The notes beneath the pieces were generated by a model. The model saw only the letters and a program-made list of their open reading frames with translations. It had not been told where the DNA came from and ran no database searches. From Paenibacillus rhizophilus (GTDB lineage: Bacteria; Bacillota; Bacilli; Paenibacillales; Paenibacillaceae), in contig NZ_RQPI01000002.1 of the NCBI RefSeq assembly GCF_003854965.1, forward strand, positions 363,777 through 427,776: DNA of 64,000 nt, written 5' to 3'. This document shows positions 27,726 to 36,404 of this stretch, one piece after another. Made by a program: the position numbers and the translations under genes. The first letter of the stretch is position 1, and each line of letters starts with the position of its first letter.

Positions 27726-28457
27726 CTACAGCAGCACTTCCCGTTTAATTGTCTCCAATTCCTTGGAATTGCCGTAGACCGGATAAGCTCGCTTTGTCGG
27801 CTCGGCCCACCGCACGCCATTGACGATGACCCTCTGAATTTCCGGATGATAATAGGTCGGATAAGCTTCATGGCCCGGCTGGAAGTAGAAGATTTTGCCG
27901 TTCCCGCGCCGATAGGTGCAGCCGCTAGGAAATACGTTTCCGCCTTCAAACCAGCCGACAAAGATCAATTCCTCGGGCGCAGGCACATCGAAGTGCGTCC
28001 CGTACATTTCCTCTTGGTCAAGCTCGATATATTCACCGATGCCTTCCGCGATCGGATGGCTCGGGTTCATGACCCACAGGCGTTCCTTCTCCCCGACATC
28101 CCGCCATTTCAGATCGCAGCTGGTACCCATCAGCTTCATGAAAATTTTCGACATATGTCCGGAGTGCAGCACGACAAGCCCCATGCCCTGAAGAACCCGC
28201 CGATGGACGCGGTTCACGATCTCGTCGCTTACTTCTTTATGGGCGATATGGCCCCACCAGACGAGAACATCGGTATTATTCAGCACTTCCTCCGTAAGCC
28301 CGTGCTCCGGTTCATCGAGGGTTGCCGTTGCAACGTCCATGCCTTCTTCTTTCAGAAAGCCTGCGATCTGGTTGTGTATGCCCTCCGGGTATACAGCGGC
28401 GATTTTGCTATCGTTCCGCTCATGGCGGTATTCATTCCATACGGTTACTTTGACCAT
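27726..28457 (-). CDS. ThuA-domain protein (trehalose-utilisation family)
   Basis: Cytoplasmic protein of 243 residues with the ThuA class I glutamine-amidotransferase-like fold. The start [13 protein letters not shown], the central [14 protein letters not shown] and [14 protein letters not shown], and the late [14 protein letters not shown] are typical. In rhizobia ThuA works with ThuB in 3-keto-trehalose metabolism; Paenibacillus paralogues are common near sugar-oxidising genes, and the exact reaction here is unknown. The ATG follows GGAGAG; a longer frame upstream is unsupported. An AraC-type regulator lies 167 bases upstream on the same strand. Confidence 0.88.
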   Translation of the reverse strand: MVKVTVWNEYRHERNDSKIAAVYPEGIHNQIAGFLKEEGMDVATATLDEPEHGLTEEVLNNTDVLVWWGHIAHKEVSDEIVNRVHRRVLQGMGLVVLHSGHMSKIFMKLMGTSCDLKWRDVGEKERLWVMNPSHPIAEGIGEYIELDQEEMYGTHFDVPAPEELIFVGWFEGGNVFPSGCTYRRGNGKIFYFQPGHEAYPTYYHPEIQRVIVNGVRWAEPTKRAYPVYGNSKELETIKREVLL

Positions 28458-28624
28458 GCCTTTTCTCTCTCCTGTCCCCAAGTACGCCTGCAACTCTTTA
28501 ACTATGTATTAACAGCGGTGTTTTTATCGGCAGCGAGTGCTGTGAATCATACTTTCAACGTTGAACGCGTACGAGTTAATCGTTTACATCACTTATCATA
28601 CATCTTGGGGAAGGCGCTTTCTTC

Positions 28625-29515
28625 CTAGATTCTAGCCGAATTATTCCCGTATATTGTCCTGCGGAATTTCAGGGGAGAAATGCCTGTCGCTTCCTTGAAA
28701 AAATGGTGGAACGTCTTCACGCCCCCAAAGCCCGAAGCCTCGGCAACCTCCGTGATCGGCGCGTCTCCGTTCAGCAGCAGCCATTTGGCCTTGTTCAGCC
28801 GGTATTCATTAAGAAAGGACACAAAGGTCATGCCCGTATTTCGTTTAAACAGCTTGGTAAAATAATAAGGACTGAAGCCCATATACTGCGCGACCTCCTT
28901 CAAACTGATGGATTCGCGGTAATGATTCTCGACATAGGTAAAAATCCGCTCCAGCTTCTCCAGCGTTTCCCTGGATTTAGTGGCCGATTCCTCCGAAATT
29001 TTCGGTTGGCGGTGCGTGCCGCTCCTTGGAACCTCGCGGAAGATCAAGGTCAGCATCTCAAACAGCCGGGCTTTGATCAGGTATGCGTACCCGTCCGCCC
29101 TTCCCTTGTTCTCCTCGTGAATGCTCTCGATAAGTACCCGCATTTTGTCCGCCACCTCACCTGGCCACTTCCGCGCTGAATGCTCCATGGTAGCAAAGGC
29201 GTCGCGCAGCGAATGTTCCTTGGCGTCATGAACCGAAACTTCCTGAAAAAAGCTTAAATCAAACTGGATGACCACCCGCTCGCTGTCCGGGGAAGCCAGA
29301 AAATAATGCACGTCCCCGCTGTCCACGAACTGGATTTCCCCCTGCCGCATATGGATCGGAACATCGTTGATGCCAAGATCCACACTCCCTTTAACCACAT
29401 AAATGATTTCGATTTCTTTATGCCAATGCGGGTAGCACAGCCGGTCCCCCTTGGTCACAAAGCTGCGGAAAGGAAAATGCTTGTCGAGCTCCGGAATTTC
29501 CAGATATAGTTTCAT
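28625..29515 (-). CDS. AraC-family regulator with N-terminal cupin
   Basis: Sugar-responsive transcription factor of 296 residues. The cupin effector domain (about 15-90) contains CYPHWHKEIEIIYVVKG and GEIQFVDSGDVHYF. The two AraC helix-turn-helix motifs occupy about 190-290, with ISLKEVAQYMGFSPYYFTKL and PITEVAEASGFGGVKTFHHF. The ATG follows GGGAGA. It precedes the thuA-like gene on the same strand and probably controls it. The effector is not evident. Confidence 0.92.
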   Translation of the reverse strand: MKLYLEIPELDKHFPFRSFVTKGDRLCYPHWHKEIEIIYVVKGSVDLGINDVPIHMRQGEIQFVDSGDVHYFLASPDSERVVIQFDLSFFQEVSVHDAKEHSLRDAFATMEHSARKWPGEVADKMRVLIESIHEENKGRADGYAYLIKARLFEMLTLIFREVPRSGTHRQPKISEESATKSRETLEKLERIFTYVENHYRESISLKEVAQYMGFSPYYFTKLFKRNTGMTFVSFLNEYRLNKAKWLLLNGDAPITEVAEASGFGGVKTFHHFFKEATGISPLKFRRTIYGNNSARI

Positions 29516-29997
29516 GCCGTCTCCCGTACCTTTACGTTTAATTTGCTCCGATATTGATGATAAGGCAGCGCAACCCCAAAGGGCAAAGATTTTTTTCGGA
29601 AAAACGGCCGGTGATTCGGCGCTGCTCGCGGGTGAAGTTTGAGTGACTGGTGCCGGACATCGCAGCCGGGGCGTAGCCTGATTATTAGGCGCACAAAAAA
29701 AACGGCTTCAGGCCGGTTTCGGTGCGGATTTTTGACGGAGAATACCAACGATAAGGAGAATCAGCGGCACAAAAACTCCGTTCGTAAGGTCCCAATACAG
29801 ATAATAATCCTCCACGGTAAAGGTGTAATAAATAATATTGTGAGAAATCAGATAGGACAGGCCGAACAGCAGCCGCAGGGTTTCTGCAACCTTTTTTCGT
29901 CTAATCCGTTAATTGTTATAAAAGAATCGTTTGAGAATGAACACAGTGGGTATATAGCCTTATACTGTGCTTTATAGAGTCAAGGGGGAGATTTATC
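29516..29997. other. Intergenic region holding a degraded membrane-protein gene
   Basis: It lies between the AraC gene (minus) and the secreted orphan (plus). It contains the germination-permease-like fragment at 29708-29908 and otherwise only promoter-length sequence. The short frames on the plus strand are not supported. Confidence 0.5.
29708..29908 (-). pseudogene. C-terminal remnant of a membrane protein, possibly a GerAB-type germination permease
   Basis: Translating the minus strand gives about 66 residues with two hydrophobic segments (TLRLLFGLSYLISHNIIYY, then VFVPLILLIVGIL) and a basic tail ending at TGA. A TAA directly precedes the fragment and there is no start codon or ribosome site, so it is a decayed 3' end. 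The pattern of a short aromatic loop, a final segment with Pro, and a short charged tail resembles the C-terminus of endospore germination permeases. That assignment is tentative. Confidence 0.45.
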
Positions 29998-30522
29998 ATG
30001 TTGTTGAAAAAGACTGCCGTAGTACCTTTTATCGTGCTGCTGTTCTTTTCCCTCATCCATACGTCAAGCACAGTCGGAACCCGGGCAGTTGCCGAAAGCA
30101 GCGGACCGGCGCAGCAATTGACCGTATATATTCATTCGCTTGAACAGGATGGAACTCAGGTGACCCTGACGGCGGATGAAATTAACTGGTACGAAGGAGC
30201 CGACGCCGACCGCCTCTTTGCGGAGCGGGAACCGGAAGCCGCCGCGGAACTGGGCGGAGCGCCGGACGGTTATTATATTGTGAATGACAGCGATACACTG
30301 ACCAGGTATCCGCTGGCGGACAATGTTAGCATTAAGATGCAAATTTTCGACCATACCGGAAATCCCGAAGATTTGGATATCAACTGGAATGAAACCGTCG
30401 ACCGGGATACATTTCTGAAGAAATTCGGCAACGCGGATGTGGTCGACTTGAGCCAGTTCCCTTACCACATCACGGTTGAGGACGGCAAAGTGACCTCTAT
30501 CGTTCAGCAATATATTCCTTAA
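29998..30522 (+). CDS. Secreted protein of unknown function
   Basis: 174 residues. A Sec signal peptide is clear (MLLKKTAVVPFIVLLFF, cleavage probably after TRAVA or AVAES). The mature part of about 140 residues is acidic, without cysteine, and predicted to be mostly beta strand. Recognisable runs are LTVYIHSLEQDGTQVTLTAD, the YYIVNDSDTLTRYPL segment and FPYHITVEDGKVTSIVQQYI near the end. I do not recognise a named family, though the closing segment resembles small proteins that follow a calcium- or cell-wall-binding design. AAGGGGGAG precedes the ATG. It is monocistronic with a strong hairpin behind it. Confidence 0.8.
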   Translation: MLLKKTAVVPFIVLLFFSLIHTSSTVGTRAVAESSGPAQQLTVYIHSLEQDGTQVTLTADEINWYEGADADRLFAEREPEAAAELGGAPDGYYIVNDSDTLTRYPLADNVSIKMQIFDHTGNPEDLDINWNETVDRDTFLKKFGNADVVDLSQFPYHITVEDGKVTSIVQQYIP

Positions 30523-30548
30523 TCCAAAGGTCTTCTTGAAATCAAAAT

Positions 30549-30599
30549 AACGGCCCGCAGCGGGACTCTTAGACGTAAGAGTTCTCTCTGCGGGCCGTT
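30549..30599 (+). terminator. Terminator-like hairpin behind the secreted orphan
   Basis: AACGGCCCGCAG pairs with CTGCGGGCCGTT, with an inner ACTCTTA/TAAGAGT stem. The T-run is missing, so termination strength is uncertain. Confidence 0.6.
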
Positions 30600-30635
30600 C
30601 TGCGTTTAAATTCGGATCGCCTACGCAATTTTCAT

Positions 30636-30664
30636 TTGGGGGCCGGCACAGTCTTCGGTATAAT
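30636..30664 (+). promoter_or_regulatory. Candidate promoter of the binding-protein/kinase/regulator operon
   Basis: TTGGGG (30636-30641) and a perfect TATAAT (30659-30664) are separated by 17 bases. The -35 box is weak. The first gene starts 50 bases further on. Confidence 0.45.
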
Positions 30665-30713
30665 AAGGGTTAACCTGAGTGGGGATGACAACTTGTGTAT
30701 AAGGAGATCTTGG

Positions 30714-31709
30714 ATGTTCAAACGGAAGTGGAGTATTGCGCTGTTGATTTTACTATGCGGATTTTTATATACGCTGGCCCAATTCGTTCTCTCGACGAAC
30801 CGGCTCCAGCGGCAGGTAGACTCGCTGCTGCCCGGGCAGGCCCAGTCGGCCTCTTCACGGCGGGTCATCTTTATTTCCCAGGAGCTCGATAATCCTTTCT
30901 GGCGATCCATCGAGCAGGGGGCGCTCCAGGCGGCCGGAAAATTCGATATGAATCTCGAATACACCGGACCCCTCCGGATTAATCCGGAGGAGCAGCTGTC
31001 GCAGCTGGAGCGTGCGATTGCCACGCGGCCCGATGCCATTATCGTGCAGGGCAGCGGAGAGAGCGCTTCACGGAATCTGATCGACCGGGCGGAGTCCTTC
31101 GGCATTCCCGTCGTTACTGTCGACGCCGATGAGCCGGGAAGCCACAGGCTGTTCTACGTCGGTACGGATAACTTGGCGGCCGGTAAAGAGATGGGCCAGC
31201 TGGTGGCCGAAGCCACAGGCGGCAAAGGAACGATCGGCGTACTGGTCGGAACGCCCCGGGCCGACAGCCAGCGTCTCCGCTTGGAGGGTCTGCGCAGTGT
31301 TGTTCAAGAATATCCGGAGCTTAAGATTGCGGACATCCGGTCTTCCGATATTTCGCGGCTTCAGGCCTCGGAGCAGACCCGAAGCCTCCTTGCGGCTCAT
31401 CCGGAGCTGAAGGCTGTCGTGGGATTCAGCTCCCTGGACGGGCTCGGCGCCATGGACGCGGCGCAGCGGCTGGGAAAAAAAGGGCTGCTGCTGTTCGCTT
31501 TTGATGACCTGGCGGAAACCAAGGAAGCCGTGCACAAAGGAATGATCAAGGTGACCCTTGTCCAGCAGCCGCTGGAAATGGGCGCCGAGGCCGTGACCCT
31601 GCTGAATGATTATTTTCACGAGAAAGCCGTACCGGACGTCAACTTTACATCCATATCTCCGCTGGGCGGCAGCGGCATAACTGAATCCTCGGGGGAGAGT
31701 GGGCCATGA
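30714..31709 (+). CDS. Membrane-anchored periplasmic-binding-type sugar sensor (XylFII/RbsB-like)
   Basis: 331 residues. An uncleaved N-terminal membrane segment (residues about 7-25) is followed by a type I periplasmic binding domain: VIFISQELDNPFWRSIEQGA, IIVQGSGESASRNLI, VVTVDADEPGSHRLFYVGTD, VVGFSSLDGLGAMDAAQRLG. It has no lipobox. The gene overlaps the downstream kinase gene by four bases. In Clostridium a protein of this type (XylFII) binds xylose and activates its LytS partner, so this is probably an accessory sensor and not an importer component. AAGGAGATC precedes the ATG. Confidence 0.88.
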   Translation: MFKRKWSIALLILLCGFLYTLAQFVLSTNRLQRQVDSLLPGQAQSASSRRVIFISQELDNPFWRSIEQGALQAAGKFDMNLEYTGPLRINPEEQLSQLERAIATRPDAIIVQGSGESASRNLIDRAESFGIPVVTVDADEPGSHRLFYVGTDNLAAGKEMGQLVAEATGGKGTIGVLVGTPRADSQRLRLEGLRSVVQEYPELKIADIRSSDISRLQASEQTRSLLAAHPELKAVVGFSSLDGLGAMDAAQRLGKKGLLLFAFDDLAETKEAVHKGMIKVTLVQQPLEMGAEAVTLLNDYFHEKAVPDVNFTSISPLGGSGITESSGESGP

Positions 31710-33196
31710 GTATACGCAGCAAGCTGCTGATCTTTATCCCCCTGCTCGTTCTGCTGATGAACCTGGTGACTTATTTCTTGTTTCAGAGCGGAACGATCGT
31801 TCAGGAAAGCTACGATCTGATCATGGGCAGGGTTCTTAATTACAAAGAGACCGCCGCGGCATCCGAGGACAGCCTCAAAGCGGTGTATGCGTATCTGCTT
31901 CACCCGGCGGAGGACACGAAAACGGCTGCGGCCGGGAAGCTCACCCTCATATCGGAGCTTCATTCCACCCTGATGGATACGGGTTCCGCCCCTCCCTTGG
32001 CCTCTTCTTTGACCGGGTACGGGAACATGATTCAAACTTTGCTGTCGCTTGAGCAGCAGTCACTCGCGGCAGCCGAGAACGGCAAGGCGTCGGAAGCGTT
32101 CGGGCACTATCTAGAAGCTGAAAAGACCGCCTCCTTTATCCGGAGCGAAGGCCAGCGGCTGGTTGAAGACGAGCTGGATTATTATCGGCCGGTGTATCGG
32201 AGCATTCAGGCGGACAATGCGCATCTTTACAAGCTTGGAGCCGCCGTATTCGCTCTGATCACGTCGCTCAGCATCGTGGTTGCGCTCTGGATTTCCCGAA
32301 GCATTACAGTTCCGGTCAGCGCGCTGGTCCGATCGGCGGAATCGGTATCCAAGGGGAACCTGGACACGGTTCTTCCTTCAGGAAGCAAGGATGAGCTTGC
32401 GGCCCTTTCCACCGCTTTCGTCAAAATGCTGGCAGGTCTCAAGGAGTCGATCGAAAAGGACAGGCAGATTGCCGAGAAGGAGCAGCTGGTGAAGACCCTG
32501 GAGCTGCGGGCTCTGCAGAGTCAGATCAATCCTCATTTTTTATACAATACGCTTAACGCGCTTTCGAAGCTTGCTCTGCTGGAGGAGGCTGAACAGACCA
32601 GTGATCTGATTGTCTCGATGTCGAGCTTTCTGCGCTACAATCTGCAAAATCTGGATCGTCAGGTGCCGCTGCGCAGCGAGCTGGAGCATGTGAAGGAATA
32701 TATCAGGCTGCAGCAGGCCCGGTTCCGCGACCGGGTGGAATTCCGTCTCGATATCGAAGACAAAGCGCTCGATGTCCGGGTGCCCTCCCTGACTCTACAG
32801 CCTATAATCGAGAATGCGTTCGTCCACGGTATCGCCCATATGGAGAGCGGAGCCGTCATCTCTCTTATCGTACGCGACGAACCCTCGGAAACGAAGATCG
32901 TTATATCCGATAACGGCAAGGGAATGACCGAGGATATACGGACAGCCCTGCTAAGCCGTTCGCCTGTAACGCCTGCGCCCGGGACAACCGGAGCGCAGAC
33001 CGCGGCACAGGCGAAACCGGGGGGGCGCTCCACCGGTCTTGGCATCCGAAATGTATACAGAAGGCTGGAGCTCGTCTATGAGCGGGAAGATTTGGTGCAA
33101 ATCTCCAGTGAGCCGGGGAAAGGAACTACCGTAATGCTAACAATTCCGGCGAGAAGGAGCGGGATAAACAGTGTATCGGCTGATGATAACAGATGA
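31706..33196 (+). CDS. LytS/YesM-type sensor histidine kinase
   Basis: 496 residues. An N-terminal membrane segment (about 7-27), an extracellular region of about 150 residues, a second segment (about 175-197), a HAMP linker, the DHp-like His_kinase domain with the phosphorylated His277 in INPHFLYNTLNALS, and an HATPase domain (IENAFVHGI, ISDNGKGM, GLGIRNVYRRL). It is translationally coupled to the sensor gene and overlaps the response regulator gene by 26 bases. It probably receives a ligand-bound signal from the membrane-anchored binding protein. Confidence 0.93.
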   Translation: MSIRSKLLIFIPLLVLLMNLVTYFLFQSGTIVQESYDLIMGRVLNYKETAAASEDSLKAVYAYLLHPAEDTKTAAAGKLTLISELHSTLMDTGSAPPLASSLTGYGNMIQTLLSLEQQSLAAAENGKASEAFGHYLEAEKTASFIRSEGQRLVEDELDYYRPVYRSIQADNAHLYKLGAAVFALITSLSIVVALWISRSITVPVSALVRSAESVSKGNLDTVLPSGSKDELAALSTAFVKMLAGLKESIEKDRQIAEKEQLVKTLELRALQSQINPHFLYNTLNALSKLALLEEAEQTSDLIVSMSSFLRYNLQNLDRQVPLRSELEHVKEYIRLQQARFRDRVEFRLDIEDKALDVRVPSLTLQPIIENAFVHGIAHMESGAVISLIVRDEPSETKIVISDNGKGMTEDIRTALLSRSPVTPAPGTTGAQTAAQAKPGGRSTGLGIRNVYRRLELVYEREDLVQISSEPGKGTTVMLTIPARRSGINSVSADDNR

Positions 33197-34502
33197 CGAG
33201 GCGCTTGAGCGCGAGGGGCTGGAGTGGATTATCCGGCGGGCGATGCCGGGAACCTTCCGGATCATTCACGCAGAGAACGGAAGGACGGCCATCGGACTTG
33301 CCGAGGAGCAGCGGCCGCATATTATTTTTATGGATGTCAATATGCCCGGCATTCAGGGTCTGGAGGCCCTCAGGGAGATCAAGACGCGGATGCCGGACGC
33401 CAAGCTGGTGCTGGTGACCGCCTATGATTATTTTGCCTATGCCAAGGAAGCCATATCACTGGGGGTCAAGGAGTATATCGTAAAGCCGGCCAAACGGGAG
33501 GAACTGGTAGCCCTGCTGCGAAGACTGGTGGAAGAACTGGACCAGGAAAAAGCCAAACGCGAGGAAGAGCTGGAAATACGCGACCGGATGTCGCAGCTTA
33601 TGCCGCTTGCCGAGAATGAGCTCGCTCTTCTCCTGATGATGAACAAAGCCGCTGATGAAGACAGCCTGCAGCTCTCCGAATGGCTGGAATTCCCGCTTGA
33701 CCGGGGACTCGGGCTTGTCGTCGCTTTCAACGACGATGCGAATATCGGCAGGCAGCGGGCGTACAGCGTCATCCACAGTCTCGTCAGAACCTTCGGCAGC
33801 TCGATTTCGAGTTCCCTCATCGACAGCCATATCGCGGTATTCCTGCGAATACCGCCGGGCATGCAGGAAGCGGAATTCGGTGAGGAGGCGCTTGGGTACG
33901 GAGAGAAGCTGCGCTCCCACGCAGAGCAGCATCTCGGACTTTCCGCAGCGGTCGGGATCGGCACGATCCGTGAAGGCGCAGAAGGCCTTCATGAATCCTA
34001 TTTTGAAGCCGTGTTCGCTTCCACTCTCGTCGAGCGCAGCGGCGGGGTATGCCGCTTCGGCGATTTGAAGAAAGAGCAGCTCGATCATAACGGCGGGAAC
34101 CCGGCGGCAATTGACCGGGCAGGCCAGCGCTCCTATGTCGTTGCGGCTCTCCAGCGTATAAGGGAGGAGCGGGAGCAGCAGACGATGAGCGTGCTGGACA
34201 AGGCGAAAGGCTACATCGGCGCAAGGTTCACGGAGGAACTCTCGCTGGAAGAGGTTGCCGATCACGTCCATCTGAATTCTTTTTATTTCAGCAAAATCTT
34301 TAAGCAGCTCACGGGCGAGACCTTTATCGATTATTTAACCGGCCTCAGGATCGGCAAAGCCAAGGAACTGATTGCGGCCGGAGATTTCAGCCTTAAAGAA
34401 ATCTGCTTTCTCGTAGGCTACAAAGACCCCAACTACTTCAGCCGGGTATTCAAAAAGGTAACCGGAATCACTCCAAGCGAATACCGCGACCAGAACCATT
34501 AA
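33171..34502 (+). CDS. YesN-type response regulator with AraC DNA-binding domain
   Basis: 443 residues. The receiver domain is at the N-terminus, with acidic residues in MITDDEALE, phospho-acceptor Asp55 in FMDVNMPG and Lys in YIVKPAKREE. A central region of about 200 residues is linker/sensor-like. A C-terminal AraC domain holds LSLEEVADHVHLNSFYFSKI and FSLKEICFLVGYKDPNYFSR. It starts at a GTG after AAGGAG, inside the kinase gene. A downstream terminator separates it from the MFS gene, which is its most likely target. Confidence 0.93.
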   Translation: MYRLMITDDEALEREGLEWIIRRAMPGTFRIIHAENGRTAIGLAEEQRPHIIFMDVNMPGIQGLEALREIKTRMPDAKLVLVTAYDYFAYAKEAISLGVKEYIVKPAKREELVALLRRLVEELDQEKAKREEELEIRDRMSQLMPLAENELALLLMMNKAADEDSLQLSEWLEFPLDRGLGLVVAFNDDANIGRQRAYSVIHSLVRTFGSSISSSLIDSHIAVFLRIPPGMQEAEFGEEALGYGEKLRSHAEQHLGLSAAVGIGTIREGAEGLHESYFEAVFASTLVERSGGVCRFGDLKKEQLDHNGGNPAAIDRAGQRSYVVAALQRIREEREQQTMSVLDKAKGYIGARFTEELSLEEVADHVHLNSFYFSKIFKQLTGETFIDYLTGLRIGKAKELIAAGDFSLKEICFLVGYKDPNYFSRVFKKVTGITPSEYRDQNH

Positions 34503-34804
34503 GCTCAAGTCCATGCCGGCAGGCGTGGACTTTTTTGTGTGCAGATGACAACATAATGCTAGGTTCGACATTCTCTTCGGCCTTTCCCGCTCCACCTTAA
34601 AGAAATGCGCAAAAGAGGACAAAATCGTGCAGGGGATTGCTCCGCCGCGCACTCAGTGGCGATGCTATAATTCAAGTAGAAACGGAATTGCCCTCTTATT
34701 AGAGCGGCATCCATTCTCATAACACTATAAGACGGATGTTAAGCGTTTCCGGTAAATAGGTCTTGTAATCAAGAAAAACGAATGGCTTGGAGAGGGGTAA
34801 ATAT
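34503..34804. other. Intergenic region: terminator, then promoter of the MFS gene
   Basis: After the terminator there is about 230 bases of non-coding DNA. A TGCTATAAT extended -10 element sits at 34664-34672, 133 bases before the MFS start. No clear -35 box is found, which would fit an activator-dependent promoter. Confidence 0.45.
34507..34536 (+). terminator. Terminator of the sensor operon
   Basis: AAGTCCATGCC and GGCGTGGACTT flank a four-base loop and are followed by TTTTTT. It begins just after the regulator's stop codon. Confidence 0.85.
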
Positions 34805-36241
34805 ATGAGTACTCTATTGAACAATCCGGCAAAAGAAGCGGAGAGCAGCATTAAATTTGTTCTGCTTGTATCCATGGTAGCAGCTCTTGGCGGTTTTTTG
34901 TTCGGATTCGATACGGCGGTAATGTCGGGAGCAAACGGGTTCCTGCGTGCCCGTTTTGGGCTGGGCAACTTCATGCTCGGCTGGACGGTATCCTGCCTGA
35001 TTATCGGCTGTATGGCCGGAGCGGCAGTCTCCGGTATGTTGGGTGAACGGTTCGGCCGAAAAAAGGTGCTGCTTGCGGCTGCGGTATTGTATACCGCCGG
35101 AATTTTCGTTTCCGCTATTTCGCCGAACCTGGAGATTTTCATCCTGGCCCGCATGATCGAGGGCGTTGGCATCGGGATTACATCAACGCTCTGCCCGCTC
35201 TATAATGCGGAAATCGCGCCCGCTAAATACCGCGGACGGCTGGTCGCTATGACCCAGATGGCGGTGGTATCGGGCATCCTCATCGGTTCTTTCCTGGCTT
35301 TTGGCGTATCTAGCCTCGGCAACGATGCATGGGACGTTTCCACCGGCTGGCGCATTATGTTCGGAGCCGGCATTGTGCCGGGACTGCTGTTCCTGGTTCT
35401 GCTGTTTCTTGTTCCGGAAAGCCCAAGATGGCTGATCAAGAAAGGCCGAGCCGCAGAGGCTCTGCCCATTCTGCTGAAGATTCACGGGGAAGAGCTGGCC
35501 AAGAAAGAAGTTCTGGACATCAAGCAGACCTTTAAACAGGACGAGGAAGCGTCGATCGCCTCGTCTGGACGGAGATTCACTCCGGCTTTGCGCACAGTTC
35601 TTATTGTAGGCATTGTCGTCGCTATGCTCCAGCAGGTTACGGGAATCAACGCGGTTATGTATTACGCGCCGGAAATATTCCGCCAGACCGGAGCTGGAAC
35701 GAGCGGCTCCCTCACCCAGACCATTATGGTCGGGCTTGTCAATCTGATCTTTACCGCACTGTCCCTGTGGCTTGTAGATAAGCTCGGACGCAAGGTGCTG
35801 CTGCTGGCCGGTTCGTTCTTTATGACACTCAGTTTAACGATCATTGGCTTCGCCTTCCATACCGGCCAAACGGATGGCCCGATCGTACTGATCTGCATTC
35901 TCGTTTATGTCGCAGCCTTCGCCATTTCGCTTGGAGCGGTGGTCTGGGTGATTCTGTCCGAAATATTTCCAAGCCGGATACGCGGCCTGGCCACAGCGGT
36001 CGCCACGATGGCACTATGGGGAGCCGACTTCGCGGTATCCCAGTCCTTTCCGCCGCTGCTCGCTTCCGCGGGACCGGCTGTAACCTTCTGGATTTTCGGC
36101 GCGACCTCCCTGTTCACCTTCCTCTTCACTATGGGAGTCATTCCGGAGACGAAAGGCAAATCGCTGGAAGAAATCGAAGCGATGTGGGAGAACAAGCATA
36201 GCGAGAAACAGGAGAGCCTGCATCCCTCCCTTCAGGATTAA
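34805..36241 (+). CDS. MFS sugar porter (XylE/GLUT type)
   Basis: Proton-coupled sugar symporter, 478 residues with 12 membrane segments. Family motifs are intact: LGGFLFGFDTAVMSGA in segment 1, GERFGRKK, the PESPRWLIKKGR motif at the central loop, QQVTGINAVMYYAPEIF in segment 7, DKLGRKVLLL, and PETKGKSLEEIE at the C-terminus. Substrate is a monosaccharide such as xylose, arabinose or glucose. The ATG follows GAGAGGGGT; an upstream TTG in the same frame lacks a ribosome site. It lies downstream of the sensor trio. Confidence 0.93.
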   Translation: MSTLLNNPAKEAESSIKFVLLVSMVAALGGFLFGFDTAVMSGANGFLRARFGLGNFMLGWTVSCLIIGCMAGAAVSGMLGERFGRKKVLLAAAVLYTAGIFVSAISPNLEIFILARMIEGVGIGITSTLCPLYNAEIAPAKYRGRLVAMTQMAVVSGILIGSFLAFGVSSLGNDAWDVSTGWRIMFGAGIVPGLLFLVLLFLVPESPRWLIKKGRAAEALPILLKIHGEELAKKEVLDIKQTFKQDEEASIASSGRRFTPALRTVLIVGIVVAMLQQVTGINAVMYYAPEIFRQTGAGTSGSLTQTIMVGLVNLIFTALSLWLVDKLGRKVLLLAGSFFMTLSLTIIGFAFHTGQTDGPIVLICILVYVAAFAISLGAVVWVILSEIFPSRIRGLATAVATMALWGADFAVSQSFPPLLASAGPAVTFWIFGATSLFTFLFTMGVIPETKGKSLEEIEAMWENKHSEKQESLHPSLQD

Positions 36242-36281
36242 TTGATCCATTTGGCGGCGGAAGCCGAATCTTAGAATAACC

Positions 36282-36329
36282 ACGAGGCTGTCCCCGGTCA
36301 TCCATGATGACACTCGGGACAGCCTCGTT
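36282..36329. terminator. Terminator of the MFS gene
   Basis: ACGAGGCTGTCCC pairs with GGGACAGCCTCGT around an inner TCATC/GATGA hairpin. A TTATATTATTTT run follows. Confidence 0.8.
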
Positions 36330-36404
36330 ATATTATTTTGCCGAAATTAGTTATAATGATTTAAAATATTGATTTCACAAAGCCACTGGGAGAAGGAAGC
36401 TAAC

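Noticed and set aside
28572..28585. Possible cre site upstream of the thuA-like gene
   Set aside because: TGTAAACGATTAAC on the minus strand keeps the first eight bases but has three mismatches to the consensus, one of them in the core.
27483..28628. 381-residue plus-strand frame
   Set aside because: Antisense to the thuA-like gene and its terminator; no ribosome site and only low-complexity sequence in its first third.
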